Shown here: piece after piece, positions 33,141-45,523 of the stretch
Layout of the letters: each line of letters opens with the position of its first letter
Position numbering within the stretch: position 1 is the stretch's first letter
Assembly: GCF_019175285.1 (NCBI RefSeq)
Contig: NC_056526.1
Coordinates: 13,416,920 to 13,480,919, forward strand
Length of the DNA: 64,000 bases
DNA from: Sceloporus undulatus
Taxonomy: Eukaryota > Chordata > Lepidosauria > Squamata > Phrynosomatidae
Direction of reading: 5' to 3'
Position numbers and translations under genes: made by a program
Notes under the pieces: generated by a model
The model's database searches: none
What the model was told of the DNA's origin: nothing
Seen by the model: the letters and a program-made list of their open reading frames with translations, nothing else

Positions 33141-33633
33141 CAAGCATGTAGTGTGAAGAGACCCTGAGTCTGATGCCTATCTTTCACTGACTGTCAATCG
33201 GTTATATATACCAGTCTTTTAAAAATCCCATTCAAAACCCTCAATCACCAGTCACCCCTGATATTCTACACTCTAATTCTCTCCCAGCAGATCCTTACTT
33301 AATTGCTGCAGCTTTCTTTGAAAGCTCATGCCAAATGAGTCTTGAAGAGAAATGACAACGCAGAAAGAACGCGGAAACATCACCCAAGGAGACTTTCTGC
33401 TGTGCTTTCTGCAACCGGACTTGTTTATCTCGGATTGGCCTTTTTAGTCATCAACACGCTTGTAGAAAGCATGGGATGTGTCCTTCCTGAATCTTCATTC
33501 GCGAAGTCAAGCCAAAGAGACTGTATGTTTAATACTTCATCTTATTTTGTGTAGTAAACAAAACATTTTTAAAAAGTTCAGAACATACAAGGGCACACAG
33601 GTCCTGAGAACTGCAGATTCTGTATCCTAATCC
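33141..33633. other. intergenic, nothing recognised
   Basis: A short plus-strand frame from 33342 has a hydrophobic stretch (VYLGLAFLVINTLV) but resembles no protein I know. Confidence 0.35.
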
Positions 33634-33832
33634 CACCCGCCCAGGGTGACTACCACAAAGGAGGACAAGGCACCATAAAATGTAGGGCATGGCAAAATAA
33701 AAGCTAAAGACAGTCATACAAATATAAATTCATGCTTCTTAGTCATGCTCAAAATGGAAGAATTCTTCCTGGACAGAAGGTTGGAATGTAGGGCATGTCC
33801 TGGAAAAGGAGGGCATCTTGTCACCTGCCACC
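33634..33832. mobile_element. short DNA element (family D)
   Basis: Ends agggtgactaccac and cttgtcacc. Contains aaattcatgcttcttagtca and gtagggcatgtcctggaaaa, matching the insert at 15035-15256. Confidence 0.65.
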
Positions 33833-34066
33833 CATCCCTTCTGGGGGGAAAAACCTCCCATAGGTTTGACCCATCTGTTTGCTGTCTAATGTGTTTTGTG
33901 AGCTAGCAAAGATTGAAATGCTGCCGTTAATCTTGGCATGTACATCCTTACAGCATACTTTTCTTTGATGTTTGTAAACCCAGCTGATCTTCACCTTCAT
34001 TTTGAAAGATGTCTAAATGAAGTCTCTTCCTTGAGTACCACCATCCTAAGAGTGAAATTGGTGAAT

Positions 34067-34200
34067 ATAGGTTGAGTATCCCTTATCCAAAGCTGGGGGC
34101 TTTCAAGCTGTTGTTGAACTGCAACTCCCATCATTCTTCACTCATGGCTATGCTGGCTAGGGCTGGTGGGATAAAAAAAATGCCCAACAGCTTTCAAACA
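34067..34200. repeat. fragments of short DNA elements
   Basis: ataggttgagtatcccttat is the left end of a widespread Tigger-type repeat, cut short. It is followed by a hairpin (ttgaactgcaactcccatca). Confidence 0.5.
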
Positions 34201-34220
34201 GTAATGAAAGCAACAGACTA

Positions 34221-34440
34221 CAGTGGGCCCTTGATATCTGCTGGCATTTGTTTCCAGCCTCCCTGTGGATACCAAAATCCCTGGATGCTCAAGTCTCATT
34301 AAATACAATGGCATAGTAAAATGGTGTGGCTTATATGAAACAGCACAATCAAGGTTTGCTTATTGGAAAGTATATCTACATATTAATATTTTCAAGTTGA
34401 ATCCGTGGATAAAGAATCTGTGGATACGGAAGGCCAACTG
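34221..34440. mobile_element. pogo/Tigger-like MITE
   Basis: Ends CAGTGGGCCCTTGATATCTG and GATACGGAAGGCCAACTG with TA on both sides. Resembles the mammalian Tigger-derived repeats that begin with the same ends. 220 bp. Confidence 0.85.
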
Positions 34441-34442
34441 TA

Positions 34443-36210
34443 CTTCCAAGAGTCTGAAGCAATCAGTCTCATGCACACAAACCATTTCTAAATCTACTTT
34501 AGCTGCAAAGCATTCATTTAAATTCACAGTGGCATTAAAGTCAATAGAAAATGAAGAGGTACTTTTGCCTTGATTTGTTGTACACCTAATGCTTCCTGTC
34601 AGTCCTTTCAGCAGTCAGTGAATTTGTGTCAGTTCAGAAGCTGTTTTTTGAAATCTAATCAATACTTTGGAGGATGCTACCATGGTATCAGAAGGAAGGT
34701 TCCTCCAAGGACAGGTTGAAAACAAATTTAACTGGGTTGTCACTCTTCCATGAAAGATCACTCGTGAAGGATAAATTCCATCATCACAGTTTAACAATCC
34801 TTACCACCACCCTTTCTAGGACAATGGTCTCCAAGGGTCACAGCTTTTCAGACAATTTTGGGAATATGGTTCAGCATGAATATTGAAGTACAGATTGTTT
34901 TGCCAATGACATCAAGGAAAACAGGGGTGCCAAGTCCTATTCCAGAGATAAGCTTAGAAGTGCATACAATTTCCCACTCGCTTGCTCCTTCTCCAGTGCT
35001 TAGAGAGAACCTACAATCGTGTGAAAACTTTGGCTTAAAATGTCACTGGAGAGGAAATGCTTTTCTTCAGGATATTCCATTACAGACCAGGCATTTATCA
35101 CTGCCACCTTTAAAGCTTGGGATTTTTCAAATAAATTACAGATCGTAACCTAGTATAACCTATGGAATGTAGCAAATAATGTGGTACAGGAGGCCTGTTA
35201 AAGAGATAGATAAAGGTTAAGCCCTTGTGAAAATCCTTATGAAAGTGTTAACATCCTAATGGCCATATGATGTAATATAATGAATGTATGTTGTCTTACA
35301 TACAATATGATGTAATGTGATGAAGCTCAGTGCCTTGACATTGACATGTCTGTGTTTATCCCGAAAGGGAATGTATATGTTTATGTATCTAGGAATGCCT
35401 GTAATAAATAGAATCCACAAAAGACTAATACTTTATGGGAAAAGACTGATAGGCTTGAATGATCATAATTTAGAAAAAGTATGTTTTACTGAGCAACAAG
35501 CCCAGGGTGTATGGGTCTATTATTGGTCATCAATGTCCCAATCTTATTTACAGGATGTTCAGACTTCTATAATGCAAAAGGATAAATATTTTATTAGAAT
35601 CTTTCATAAGCTTGATTCTTATGAAAATGTATGTGCTAGCCAACAGCAAATGTTTCCCCATGGTATAGCCTTCTAGAGAGAATAATATTTTCAACAATAT
35701 TTTCAAGATCTAACCTTTATTGCCCTCAGAAAAGCTTTTACTGGCCTCCATTTTCTAATGATGCCATCTGCTCATCTAGAGGGAAGGTACGATACAGGGA
35801 TCCCTTATACACAATGATTATATATCCAGAGGTGGCCATTTTGGACATATAGCAAAGTACAGGATCATCCAAAATCCACAAGACAGTGATACCTTTATTG
35901 TACTTTTGAAGCTCCACCGGCTTCTTCATCAGGCAAAGGTATTAACAATGACACAGGAGGAAACAAAAATTGAGAATATTAGCCGTAGTCCTGTATTTGA
36001 TCAAGATGTTGTAGTTGTAGTGCAGTTCAGATGGTATGGAAGGGTATTCATGCAGGTGGGCCCCTCCTTCCTCTGGCCATGTGGGTGCTGGGATATTCAG
36101 TTCAGGAAGCCAACTTTAAATTCTGTTTGCAAGACAAAAAGCAACTGCCTTTGAGATCCAGTTTGTTTCAAATAATTTTGCATTTATATAGTTCTGGGGA
36201 AGTGGAAGAC
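34443..36210. other. intergenic, mostly unique
   Basis: About 35840-36000 contains gccggcttcttcatcaggca-like sequence (ccaccggcttcttcatcagg), the wording of a widespread retroelement end, not placed. A 119-aa open frame at 35317-35676 resembles no protein I know. Confidence 0.4.
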
Positions 36211-36427
36211 CTAGGCTCAAACCACACTACAGAAATAATCTAGTTTGAGACTGCTTTAACTGCCCTGGCTCAGTGCTAAGGAATTCTGAGAATTGTACTG
36301 TAGTTTGTGGCACCAGAGCTATCTGATACACAAAGTGTCTCACAAAACTACAGTTCCCAGAATTCCCTAGTATTGAGCCAGATAACGCAGTCTCAAACTG
36401 GATTATTTCTGCAGTGTGTTTTGGACG
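36211..36427. mobile_element. fold-back DNA element (family A, GTCCAAAACAC subtype)
   Basis: Begins caaaccacactacagaaata and ends ttctgcagtgtgttttggac. Arms ctgctttaactgccctggct and agccagataacgcagtctca are inverse. Both halves present. Confidence 0.82.
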
Positions 36428-37200
36428 GTAGCTCACTATAAATTACACTGCCCTTTATATAAAGACCCCAGGACATATTTCCTGGTAGATCTCGAGAGCA
36501 AGGGCATATTAGTCATTGGCTGATATTTGTTACTTGTTTGTTGTTGTTATTATTATTCTTATTAAGCTTTATTTATAAAGTGCTGTGAATTTGGTTGTTC
36601 ATTCCAAATCTATCACAGTTCAGTTTGCCACCTTTGCAGTAGCAGCACATCTTGAAGACAGTAGTAGTGGATCGCAAAGGGGATCAGTTGTTGTAGTTAT
36701 CATTACTGTTGGTTTGATATTTTATCCAGTAACCTTTTTTTGTTTGTTTTTAACCTTTTATCATCCTACATCTAATGCAGTTGTAATTTTGTCACCATAC
36801 ATGACTTGTACTAAATATACTGATTTGTCAGAATGTTTTATAATGGATGTTGTGCTACAGACACATAAAATTATCTTATCTATAATAATTAGCCTGTAAG
36901 TACCAAAGAGCCTGCTCATTTCCAATGTAAATATTGGACATTACAATAAGTAGAGTGTTGTTAACTCAGCCTGTCTGGTCTAACCACTATCATGAATTGG
37001 GCCCTCCGGTGGCTAAAGGGTGATGAAGGAATCCAGATTATCTGACCAACAGCAAGTACTCTCAATCTGAATTTTATGAGACAAAGGTGGCAAATCATGC
37101 CTCACATCCATCCTACCCAAAATGTATCAGATTATAACATCCATCACCCTTATCAGCAGAGCCAACTGAGATTGTTTCCCTGCTGACAGGGAAACTATGG
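36428..37200. other. intergenic, nothing recognised
   Basis: An inverted retroelement tail at about 36540-36595 (aagctttatttataaagtgc). Otherwise nothing. Confidence 0.4.
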
Positions 37201-37381
37201 GAGTTATATGCCAAGGGATCTTGCGGCAAAAGGATCTTGTGAGCTTTCATAGACTTGAGCCTATTTCCTCAAATGCATTTGGCAGAGTCGAAAGCCCAGG
37301 GTCAGACCTATATAGCAGTCTCTGTGTGGGAATATCCATAGGAATGCAAAACTTTGTGGTGTACAGCGCTTCATAAATAAA

Positions 37382-37401
37382 GGATGATGATGATGATGAT
37401 G

Positions 37402-37451
<50 letters not shown>
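37382..37451. repeat. GAT/AAT microsatellite next to a gap
   Basis: About 7 GAT then about 17 AAT units, running into the N gap, which probably hides more repeat. Confidence 0.95.
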
Positions 37452-37461
37452 NNNNNNNNNN
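37452..37461. other. assembly gap (10 N)
   Basis: Ten N at the end of the AAT microsatellite. Confidence 1.
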
Positions 37462-37690
37462 GGTCTTTGGAGGATAAGGCAGTGATGTTGCCTAAAACCA
37501 AGATAAGTAGATAACCAAGTGGATGTATATTGGGATGTAGTGTGGGAACCCAAAAGATGTGATGAGCTGCTAAGAGATGAACTGGTCATGAGGCTGTTAG
37601 CTAGTGTATGCTCAAGTCTATGAAAGTCCATGCTACCAACTTCTGTCCTTCAGTTAGTCTCAAAGGTGCTGCAAGATTCCTTTGCATACT

Positions 37691-38549
37691 GATTATACTG
37701 ACCAATATGATTATGTCTTTGAATTTTACCACAATGGAAGTTATAGTCTAACATCTGCAGAGGGCTGTTTTAGTGTTCAGATGTGATAAATCTCTGCTTG
37801 GTTCCTCCAGTTTTCTTCTCCCTTGGTAGCTGGTGAGAAACAGTAGTAGTAAGGATTGTGCAGGGCTGAAGGGACGCTCTGATAGCCTTTTGGCTGAAGA
37901 GCAGGGTATAAATGCTATAAATAAATAAATAAATAAAATAAAGAACATAAGAAAATGTAGTTCTATCCACTTGGTGCCTTGGCGGGTTTGAAGATATGAA
38001 TCCCCTGATTTAGATCTGTCAATATTTTTTAAAAAATAAGGAAGTTGACCCTAATGAGCAATTATAAGAGGTTACATAAGAGATGGAAAACTCATCAAGA
38101 ACCTGGATCTTGAGTCAAGGTCCAAGCACTCACTTTTCAGATAAGGGGGGAAAGCTGTACCTGCTGCTATTCCAGTTTAAGGTAATGTTCAGTTTAAACT
38201 AGAAGCGTGTGAACTTCAGGTTATAGTGGTCCTTCCTGCAGGTATAGAAGTGAATCAAAATGCACAATATCATTCTGAATCACAAGCAAACACTATGATG
38301 ATCCACTATTGAGCCGATATAGAAACATTCTTATATGTAGGTATATGAACAGAGAAAGGACTGCTTAGGCTATTAGTTTCTTACTATAAAGATGGCTTTC
38401 AGTGCCCTTTCATATGAAAGAAAGAAGGGGAGGAAGGAGTGGATGGAAGCAGAAAAGGTACTGTTCTCTTATTTAGGAATGCAAAAATTTTACAGAGTAT
38501 TTGCAGTGGGAAACTAATAAAAAACCACACCATCACTAATTAATAGAAA
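37691..38549. other. intergenic, nothing recognised
   Basis: A retroelement tail at about 37890-37945 (agcagggtataaatgctata with AATA repeats). The rest is unassigned, up to the presumed GOLT1B end. Confidence 0.45.
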
Positions 38550-41500
38550 AAGTACCCATTTATTCAAGGTATGTATGACAAGTGTATTTACAGTATTCTT
38601 TTTCCCCCAGGATATGATCACTGTGTGATCTTTAAAGCAGCAATAAAGAATTATAATTAAATGGGGAAAATATTTTGTTACAGGAAAAAAGTTTTTGCAG
38701 AATTTTTCAATACATGCAGCCCCCTCCTATGCAAGTAACTCTGGAAGAAAAATCCACATTCAGTGTAAAAATGCACTGGACAGCTGATGAAACTAGAGGA
38801 GTAATTCTGATTACTGTAATACCAAATCTGTAAAAATTTAACTTTGCATCAGCCAAGGTATTTCACCCAAAGGCCAAAGACAGCACCCCAATGCCAATTT
38901 TACAATTTGCAGACCCCCTCCAGAGCCCCACGCCAAATATTTCTATATTAAAAAAAAAGAGTCCAATCTAATATTGGGGGAAGGGCAGCCTGCAGAAACT
39001 CCCAGAGGCTGAAAGGCAGTCCCACAATCTTCGTAAGTTATGTTCTCCTGGTATATTACCTTGGACGTTGCAGATATTATGCACTGTTCATTGTCTGTCA
39101 CTCTCTGCCACCAATTACAAGTCAAAACTTTGGAAAATGTCATTCCACTGATCCTAATACAAACACTGTGAATACTCTGACCACAATTGTGCAGAATTTT
39201 CCATTTCATCAAAGGTCAGTGACAGAATGAGGTACCATTCAAATTCTTCCAACAATTTCTGAGCATACAAATTCTCTTAATTTTTTTTCTAATCAGATAG
39301 GCAGGAAGAACACAAAACAAAGACTCTACTCAAGGTTTGTATTTTGTACTGTCACTTTTGCTCATGTCTGTAAATAAGAAATCCCCCAACAACCCAGAGT
39401 TACTTAAAAATTAAGGAGGTTCTCCTCATCAACAAATTGTAGGATCATTACCAAATCAGACTGTTTTAAAGAGCAAATTGTCTTTGCTTTATTTTTTAGG
39501 AGACCAATACTGCTACCACCATTACTATTTAATGACAAAGTCCCCCCCCCCACACACACACATACATTTAAGTAAACCATAGACACATGAGAATGTCATA
39601 TGAATGTGATCAACCTAAGGGTGCATTCAGAAAATGCTTCCCCATATGATCATTCACAGGAGTGATTGGGAACAGTTTTCTCTTTGGTTCCTCTCACCAC
39701 AAGGAGAATATGAAGAATCAGTCTTCATCCTGCTACCATGCTCCGTCTAAGTAGATTTTTGAGGATACAGCATATCTGAAGAGGTATCCCTTAAAGGTCT
39801 AGGAATGATGTATACATTGCTCTTGCTCCAAACTGTAAGCCGACAAAAGCACTCCTGCTTAGTTAAACCTTCGTGTTGCTTATAAAAGTGCCCAATGTTT
39901 ATTTTATGACCACGCTCCATTCAACTTGGATTTTTAAAAAAAGATTGCAGACAGAGCCCTGGAACCTTTGTTTTGAAAGTCTTATGGGCAATGTGTGTCA
40001 CAGTGAGAAAAAGGTGAGGAACACACATGGCTTCAGGACTGTGGACAACCAATTTCAGACCGCTTCAGAAAAGGACTGATGTACTGCTAAACAGCTGTTT
40101 TAATGTTTGCAAGAAATGGAGATGCTCATACATTTGTTGTTTTAGCAACCTAAGGCATAAATTCAATAGTGATTTTCAAAGCTTCAAAAAATTAAAAGTA
40201 TTTAAGTAATTACTAGATTTTAAAAATATGGCTCCTTTTGTTAGACATCTGCAGACATGAATGCTTCATATTACTGTTCAGAAATCAGAATGCATAAACA
40301 AAAAATGCTCACAGTGACTTAGATGATGCCTGCTCTTCTAGCTGTTTTGACAGGGGCTTAAATTATGCAGCTGGAACCAAGTGAATATGCAAACCTTATA
40401 TTCACATGCATCTTTCACAAAGACCAGGGCAAACTAGATATGCATTCAAGATCCACTTCAGATGTTCTACAAAAGCAGTAGAAGAGGAAGCATAGTTGAA
40501 CCACCGTTCTTCCCACACCTCTGCATCTTCAGGTAACAGTGGTAAGGGGGGAAAGGAACCATCAGTTTTAGTACTACTCAGGGCTCTTATACTCCCTCTC
40601 TTGCTGTTAGAGTGGAATGCTCAAAGTGGCTCTGAAATTCTGAAATTTGCTGAAATATGCATTTCTTGAAAATCAGAAAGAACAAATTAAGCCACATGAA
40701 TTAAAAAAATGTGTCTTTTCGATGTGGCACTTGATCAAGCTTATTAAAATACAGTCTTCCAAGACTTTCCAGTATACAGCTGATTTATTTTTCCTCCTTG
40801 CTAGGTTAAGTTATTTACACAATAAATTAACTTTGTAACATGCTATCCTAATACCAGAATTGAATGCTTAAATTCAATGACCAAATCCCAATGTCTACAT
40901 GGTATACTAGGCACATGGCCAGTACATAAAACATGGTGTTACATGCTACAGTGACATTATGGCAGTTGCGGACATACTTAGCAGCAACTATATTCAGTAT
41001 TGAAGTTCCTTCTCAAAGGTTTGGCTAGTAGGCAGGCCACATTTCATAAACATGTGAGCACCTTGGAGTGCTGCAAGTCATTTCAGGAGTTAAAAATGAT
41101 GTACACAAAATTTATTCAAATGAGAAAGGGCTACATCCTGTTTACGATGCATACATGTAACATGGATCAAGAGAGCCAGCCAAAAAGGAGTGTAACATTG
41201 ATTCCCACAGTCCCTGCCAAACAAAAGAGGTATCAAAACCAGAAGTTAAGACTGAAGTTTAGTTTTTAAAAAAGAAAAAGCCATTTTTGCATATTCCAAA
41301 GGTAAGGACACACCTTATCAGAATTTACATTTGGCTTTAAATGTTTTCCTATAAAGTTTTATTTCAGCCATATATTTACAGAGATTTATACATCAGAACT
41401 GTGTAGTGAAATCCTTTGCTAGCGCAAACACAGTTAAAGATGAAAAACCATCTTAAATGTTATGTGCATCACGCTTAAGAGAGCCTCTTGCTTTCTATAG

Positions 41501-41959
41501 AAAAAAACGTGGGAGATTTACTTTCTTCCAAGAGAGGAGAGGAAATACCATGTTTGGCAGGTGGGGTCAGGGCTTTGAAAACTGACCTCCATTTGCTCTA
41601 CCACCCCTTTTAAAGCAGGAGGTAAAGTTACAGGCACTGTTAGTTCCATGAGGGGATTGCTGTATTTAGCCCATACTCCATAAGGTTAAGTCTTGAATCA
41701 TTTAATGCCACAGGTTTTCCCATGACTTTTTCTTCACTTTAGTTCACAGAATTCCTGGTGCTGCAAGTCTTGGATGCACATGTGCTCCATTTTTCTTTAC
41801 TAAAGATGTATTTTGTAGACTATGGTGTAAATTAAAAACTTACGTCAGGACTGTTACAAACTTTGCCTTTGTATACAACATAATCTTTGTGCTGATCTTT
41901 TCTTCAAGAAAACCTTATAAATAATATCAGTTTAGAAGCAGTCTTCGGCACACTTGTCA
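38550..41959 (-). other. GOLT1B: probable GOLT1B 3' UTR
   Basis: About 3.4 kb directly after the GOLT1B stop codon, AT-rich and with no SINE, LINE or inverted-repeat element that I can recognise, unlike nearly every other stretch of this size in the window. A poly(A) signal on the minus strand at 38568-38573 would end it. Extent is inferred from lack of repeats and the signal; a shorter UTR using an internal signal is possible. Confidence 0.45.
38568..38573 (-). terminator. candidate poly(A) signal of GOLT1B
   Basis: Reads AATAAA on the minus strand (plus-strand tttatt). It sits at the left edge of the repeat-free tract that follows GOLT1B. Other TTTATT matches exist inside the tract, so this is only one candidate. 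Confidence 0.3.
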
Positions 41960-41998
41960 TTATACCATGTTGTTACTTTCTCCAGCTTTATCTACAAG
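41960..41998 (-). CDS. GOLT1B: GOLT1B coding exon 5 with stop
   Basis: Thirteen codons, [12 protein letters not shown] then TAA, after an acceptor TCCCCTGGCAG. The ESNNMV end is the conserved family terminus. Too short to show as an open frame by itself; placed by phase and by the match to the known C-terminus. Confidence 0.93.
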   Translation of the reverse strand, partial: LVDKAGESNNMV

Positions 41999-44900
41999 CT
42001 GCCAGGGGACAAAAAGGGAGAAGTCGGGGTAGGGAAGGGGGAAGAGAGAGAAAAAAATACTGTAATTTTCAGATCCAAACTAATTTTCATTTACATGCTA
42101 CTTCTACAATACACAGGTACTGCTATACTTTTAAGTTGGTGGCAGAATGTGACTGTATTTAAAGAGAACTCACCAAGGTCTCATGTGGTTTAATATAGAA
42201 GTAATGCAATTTGCACTGCAACTGTGTTTAGGCATGGCATGTTTTTATGCTGACAAAGAGCAACATGGAGATGCAACAGAATGACAAAATAAACCAGAAA
42301 AATGCAAGTATAAACACTATTAGCTCAATAATCCAAAGGAAAAATAACAAAAAGCCAAATCAAAACAAAAAGTTAGCCATTCATGCATTAGTAGACTGAA
42401 GATGATATTTTCAACTAACCATTACAGGGATTGTCTCTTGAGCCTACGCAGGCTTTGAAGAAAACATCAACAATTAACTCCAAAAAAGACCAATTTATAA
42501 CTGATATTGGTACACATCAGTGATTAACAAGATGTCAAGCCAGATTATAATGGGACTTAGACAAGAATGCTTAAAAGGAAACAAAATTCATCTATTTTAA
42601 CTAGGCTTTTCTCTCAAACCTACAAATAGCTGCACTGGCAAATAGGTGTTGGGGAATAGTACAGTGACTACAGTACCACACAAGCTAAATGCACAAAGCT
42701 GTGGCCTGGAAACACTACTATGCAGAGCCAGGGCATTGTATGACTAGGCTGGAACTGACTATGACCTGGGGCACTGGGGCAACAAAACTCAGATATTACG
42801 GTGCAATCCCACACATCCAACATTTAGCCCTATCAATTTATAATACAACTGAGCTGCCCATCATTTGGATACAGCCATTTATGCTTATGATTTTGCATAT
42901 ACTGAAGCATGCACAATGCAAATAAACCAGCCACCACAGCCACAAACAAATACGGCAACACCCACAAGGAGAATACCATATGTTTGTTTACATGCATGGG
43001 CCATTAGAAAAGCATACGCTTTATATCAAATATGGGCAACCCACAATCCTTGGCATCCTTCAGAACAGTCCACTGAGTCTCAAACAGTCTAACATCACAG
43101 AACCTTTTCTCTACTTTGTCTACAAAATAACTCCTGCACACCTGCATATGATTCGTCTCAAGAGACTGTTCTGGATTGCATCTGAGGTGGTTTCCATCCT
43201 CCTATTGAACACAGTGTACTCCTGAATGCATCCCAGTTTTTTCTGGGCCAGCATTCCATGAGGAAAGGTTTTATGGTGAGCAATCTTTCTTATAGAAAAG
43301 CTTGTCTGCTGCTAGTGATCATTTTACTAAGCAAAGCTCTAGGAAACTCTAGGACTCTCCAAGATAAGTCTAAAACCTATTGCCATTAAATAACCAGTTG
43401 GCTAACTCCCTCTAAAGAAACTTGCCAAGAAAACCCCATGGCAGGGTCTCTGTTAAGTCGCCATAAGTCAGAAATGATTTGAAGGCACACAACAACAAAA
43501 GTAACAAAAAGGTATCTGGATAATTGTACGCAGACAATGCAAATTCAAGTTCAATTACTGAACTATATACAAAACAGAGTAGAAAAATATTATTATATCT
43601 GGTGCCTCTATATCATAATAACCTAACACACTAAATCTCAAAGATCCTTGTAAGTTAGGATCTTGGCAACATCTATTCAAGGCAATCAAAATCTTTACCT
43701 GGTTTGGTATCTCAAACGCTGAGAAAACAGTATTATTAAGTCTTCCACTTAAGATGTTTGGAAAGCATAATGGCATATAAAGAAGTAGCTAAATATTTTT
43801 AATGGAGTATACCAGTTCATCTGCATTGCATTTTTCCTCCTACCTGAAACTGCAAACAGAACTAAAAATGCAGGGACTTAAAGACACTACTGCTCAACTC
43901 TATAACCCAAGAAATATAAGCATAACCCCACCCCCAAAGAATACGATGTTTATGTGAAAGAGTTTAATACTTACTGAACTTATACCAGGTAAATTCAAGA
44001 GATATCCAAGAACAGGAATTCTTCTAATAAAACCAACCACAACAGGAAAAAAGCCCCTTTAAACAAACAAACAAGTCACTTGTTAAAAGAATTTTCTCAA
44101 TTTGATATATAAACAACAGCATTACTACTAACATTTTTAATCTTTGGTACCAACCAATTTATCTTTATCTCATAAGGCATATTTCTGCCTTATAAGGTAT
44201 AATCTCTCCCTGCACTTTCAGAATGAGCAAAGAAACCATCTAAATAGCTACACTTTTCAGATGAATTCAAATTTTACAAATCTCTCATGAAAAATTGAAA
44301 GTTGGTTTTTAGAAGAGAAGTAGGCTGTATACATCTTATTTTGCAAGTGTCTATGTGCCAAGAAGCCAGAGATGGCTGTGACTTCTCAGATACCATCCAG
44401 AGAGCAGCAAGGCTCAGAGAACAGCAGTAATATGGAAGGATCCAAATGCAACTTTCATGAGATACCCCCTTGATGAAAAAATCTTTTATAAAAATATTTG
44501 AATCAAATTTTCACATACTTAGGACAGAAGTGAGCAAAGTGCATTTGGACTGAAACTCCCATCAATCATAGCTAGCTTGGCTAACAATGAGGAATGCTGG
44601 GACTTGTATGCCAAAAATAATTGAGCAGCTACACTTCGCAGAACCTCTGGCTAAACACAAGGAAAAATGAGCAAATGACAATTTGATTACAATTTCAAGT
44701 AAAACTGGTTCTGCCGAAGATGCCAAAATTGGTTCTGCAATCTGAAAATTCCATAGGAACATGCAGAATAACTTGCTGTTCAGATTTAAATTCTTCTTTT
44801 ACCATAAATTAATTAAAGGCTGTTTCATATTTCAATACATCACATAAGCCAAGGGGAATTAGGGACGAATAGTGACTTAGTACCAAGAGCTGGTGGAGCT

Positions 44901-45487
44901 GAGTAAAACTATGTTACTGTAGCCAGTTAACCAAGTTAAGAAGCAAGATTTGTTGAAGTCTAAGGTAAGCTTTCTTTTACTAACAAGGATTAAGAGAGGG
45001 AGTCATGCAACGGTTTTTATTCCAGTCACCTTCTGTTGGAATTCTTATTAACTGAGGGGATGGTTCACACACATTTGTTCACCACTTCATAACTACAGTA
45101 TATGAAGTTATTACTTTGAAGACTAAAAAGATAATTTGGTAGAAGACATGGAACACAAAGAGTTGCACTCACTTCTGGATCCCAACCATGGTTAATTGGT
45201 TGAACTGATTGCTTAAAGGACACTTCCCATTCCTACCTCTCTGTCTGGTCCCCTCCCCCATTTTTTTGTTCTTTTATTTCTTCTCTCTCTCTCTCTTCCT
45301 TTCCTCTGCGATTTACGATGTGCATCATCTCCACTATTTAAACAATCATGCCATTCTGTGTAAGGAAAGAAATATCTGAGGCTATCAGGCTAAATGCACA
45401 AACCCTTTATGTACAGCACTGTAAGTGAACTGAAAGCATCTTGCATTAGAAACAAGTATTACTTCTCAAAAAAAAAAAAAAAAAAAA

Positions 45488-45523
<36 letters not shown>

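Larger units (their letters stand above)
37205..37690. mobile_element. inverted-repeat element (family B)
   Basis: Left arm (ggatcttgtgagctttcata, gacttgagcctatttcctca) and right arm (caagtctatgaaagtccatg, gtctcaaaggtgctgcaaga) are inverse copies. Interrupted by a retroelement tail with GAT/AAT microsatellites and an assembly gap. Confidence 0.75.

Noticed and set aside
33342-33554. Short frame with a hydrophobic signal-like stretch
   Set aside because: Considered as a secreted-peptide exon (spexin). Wrong strand for the expected gene and no spexin core motif.
35317-35676. 119-aa open frame on the plus strand
   Set aside because: No recognisable domain, no splice or promoter context, and weak codon character. 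Probably chance.
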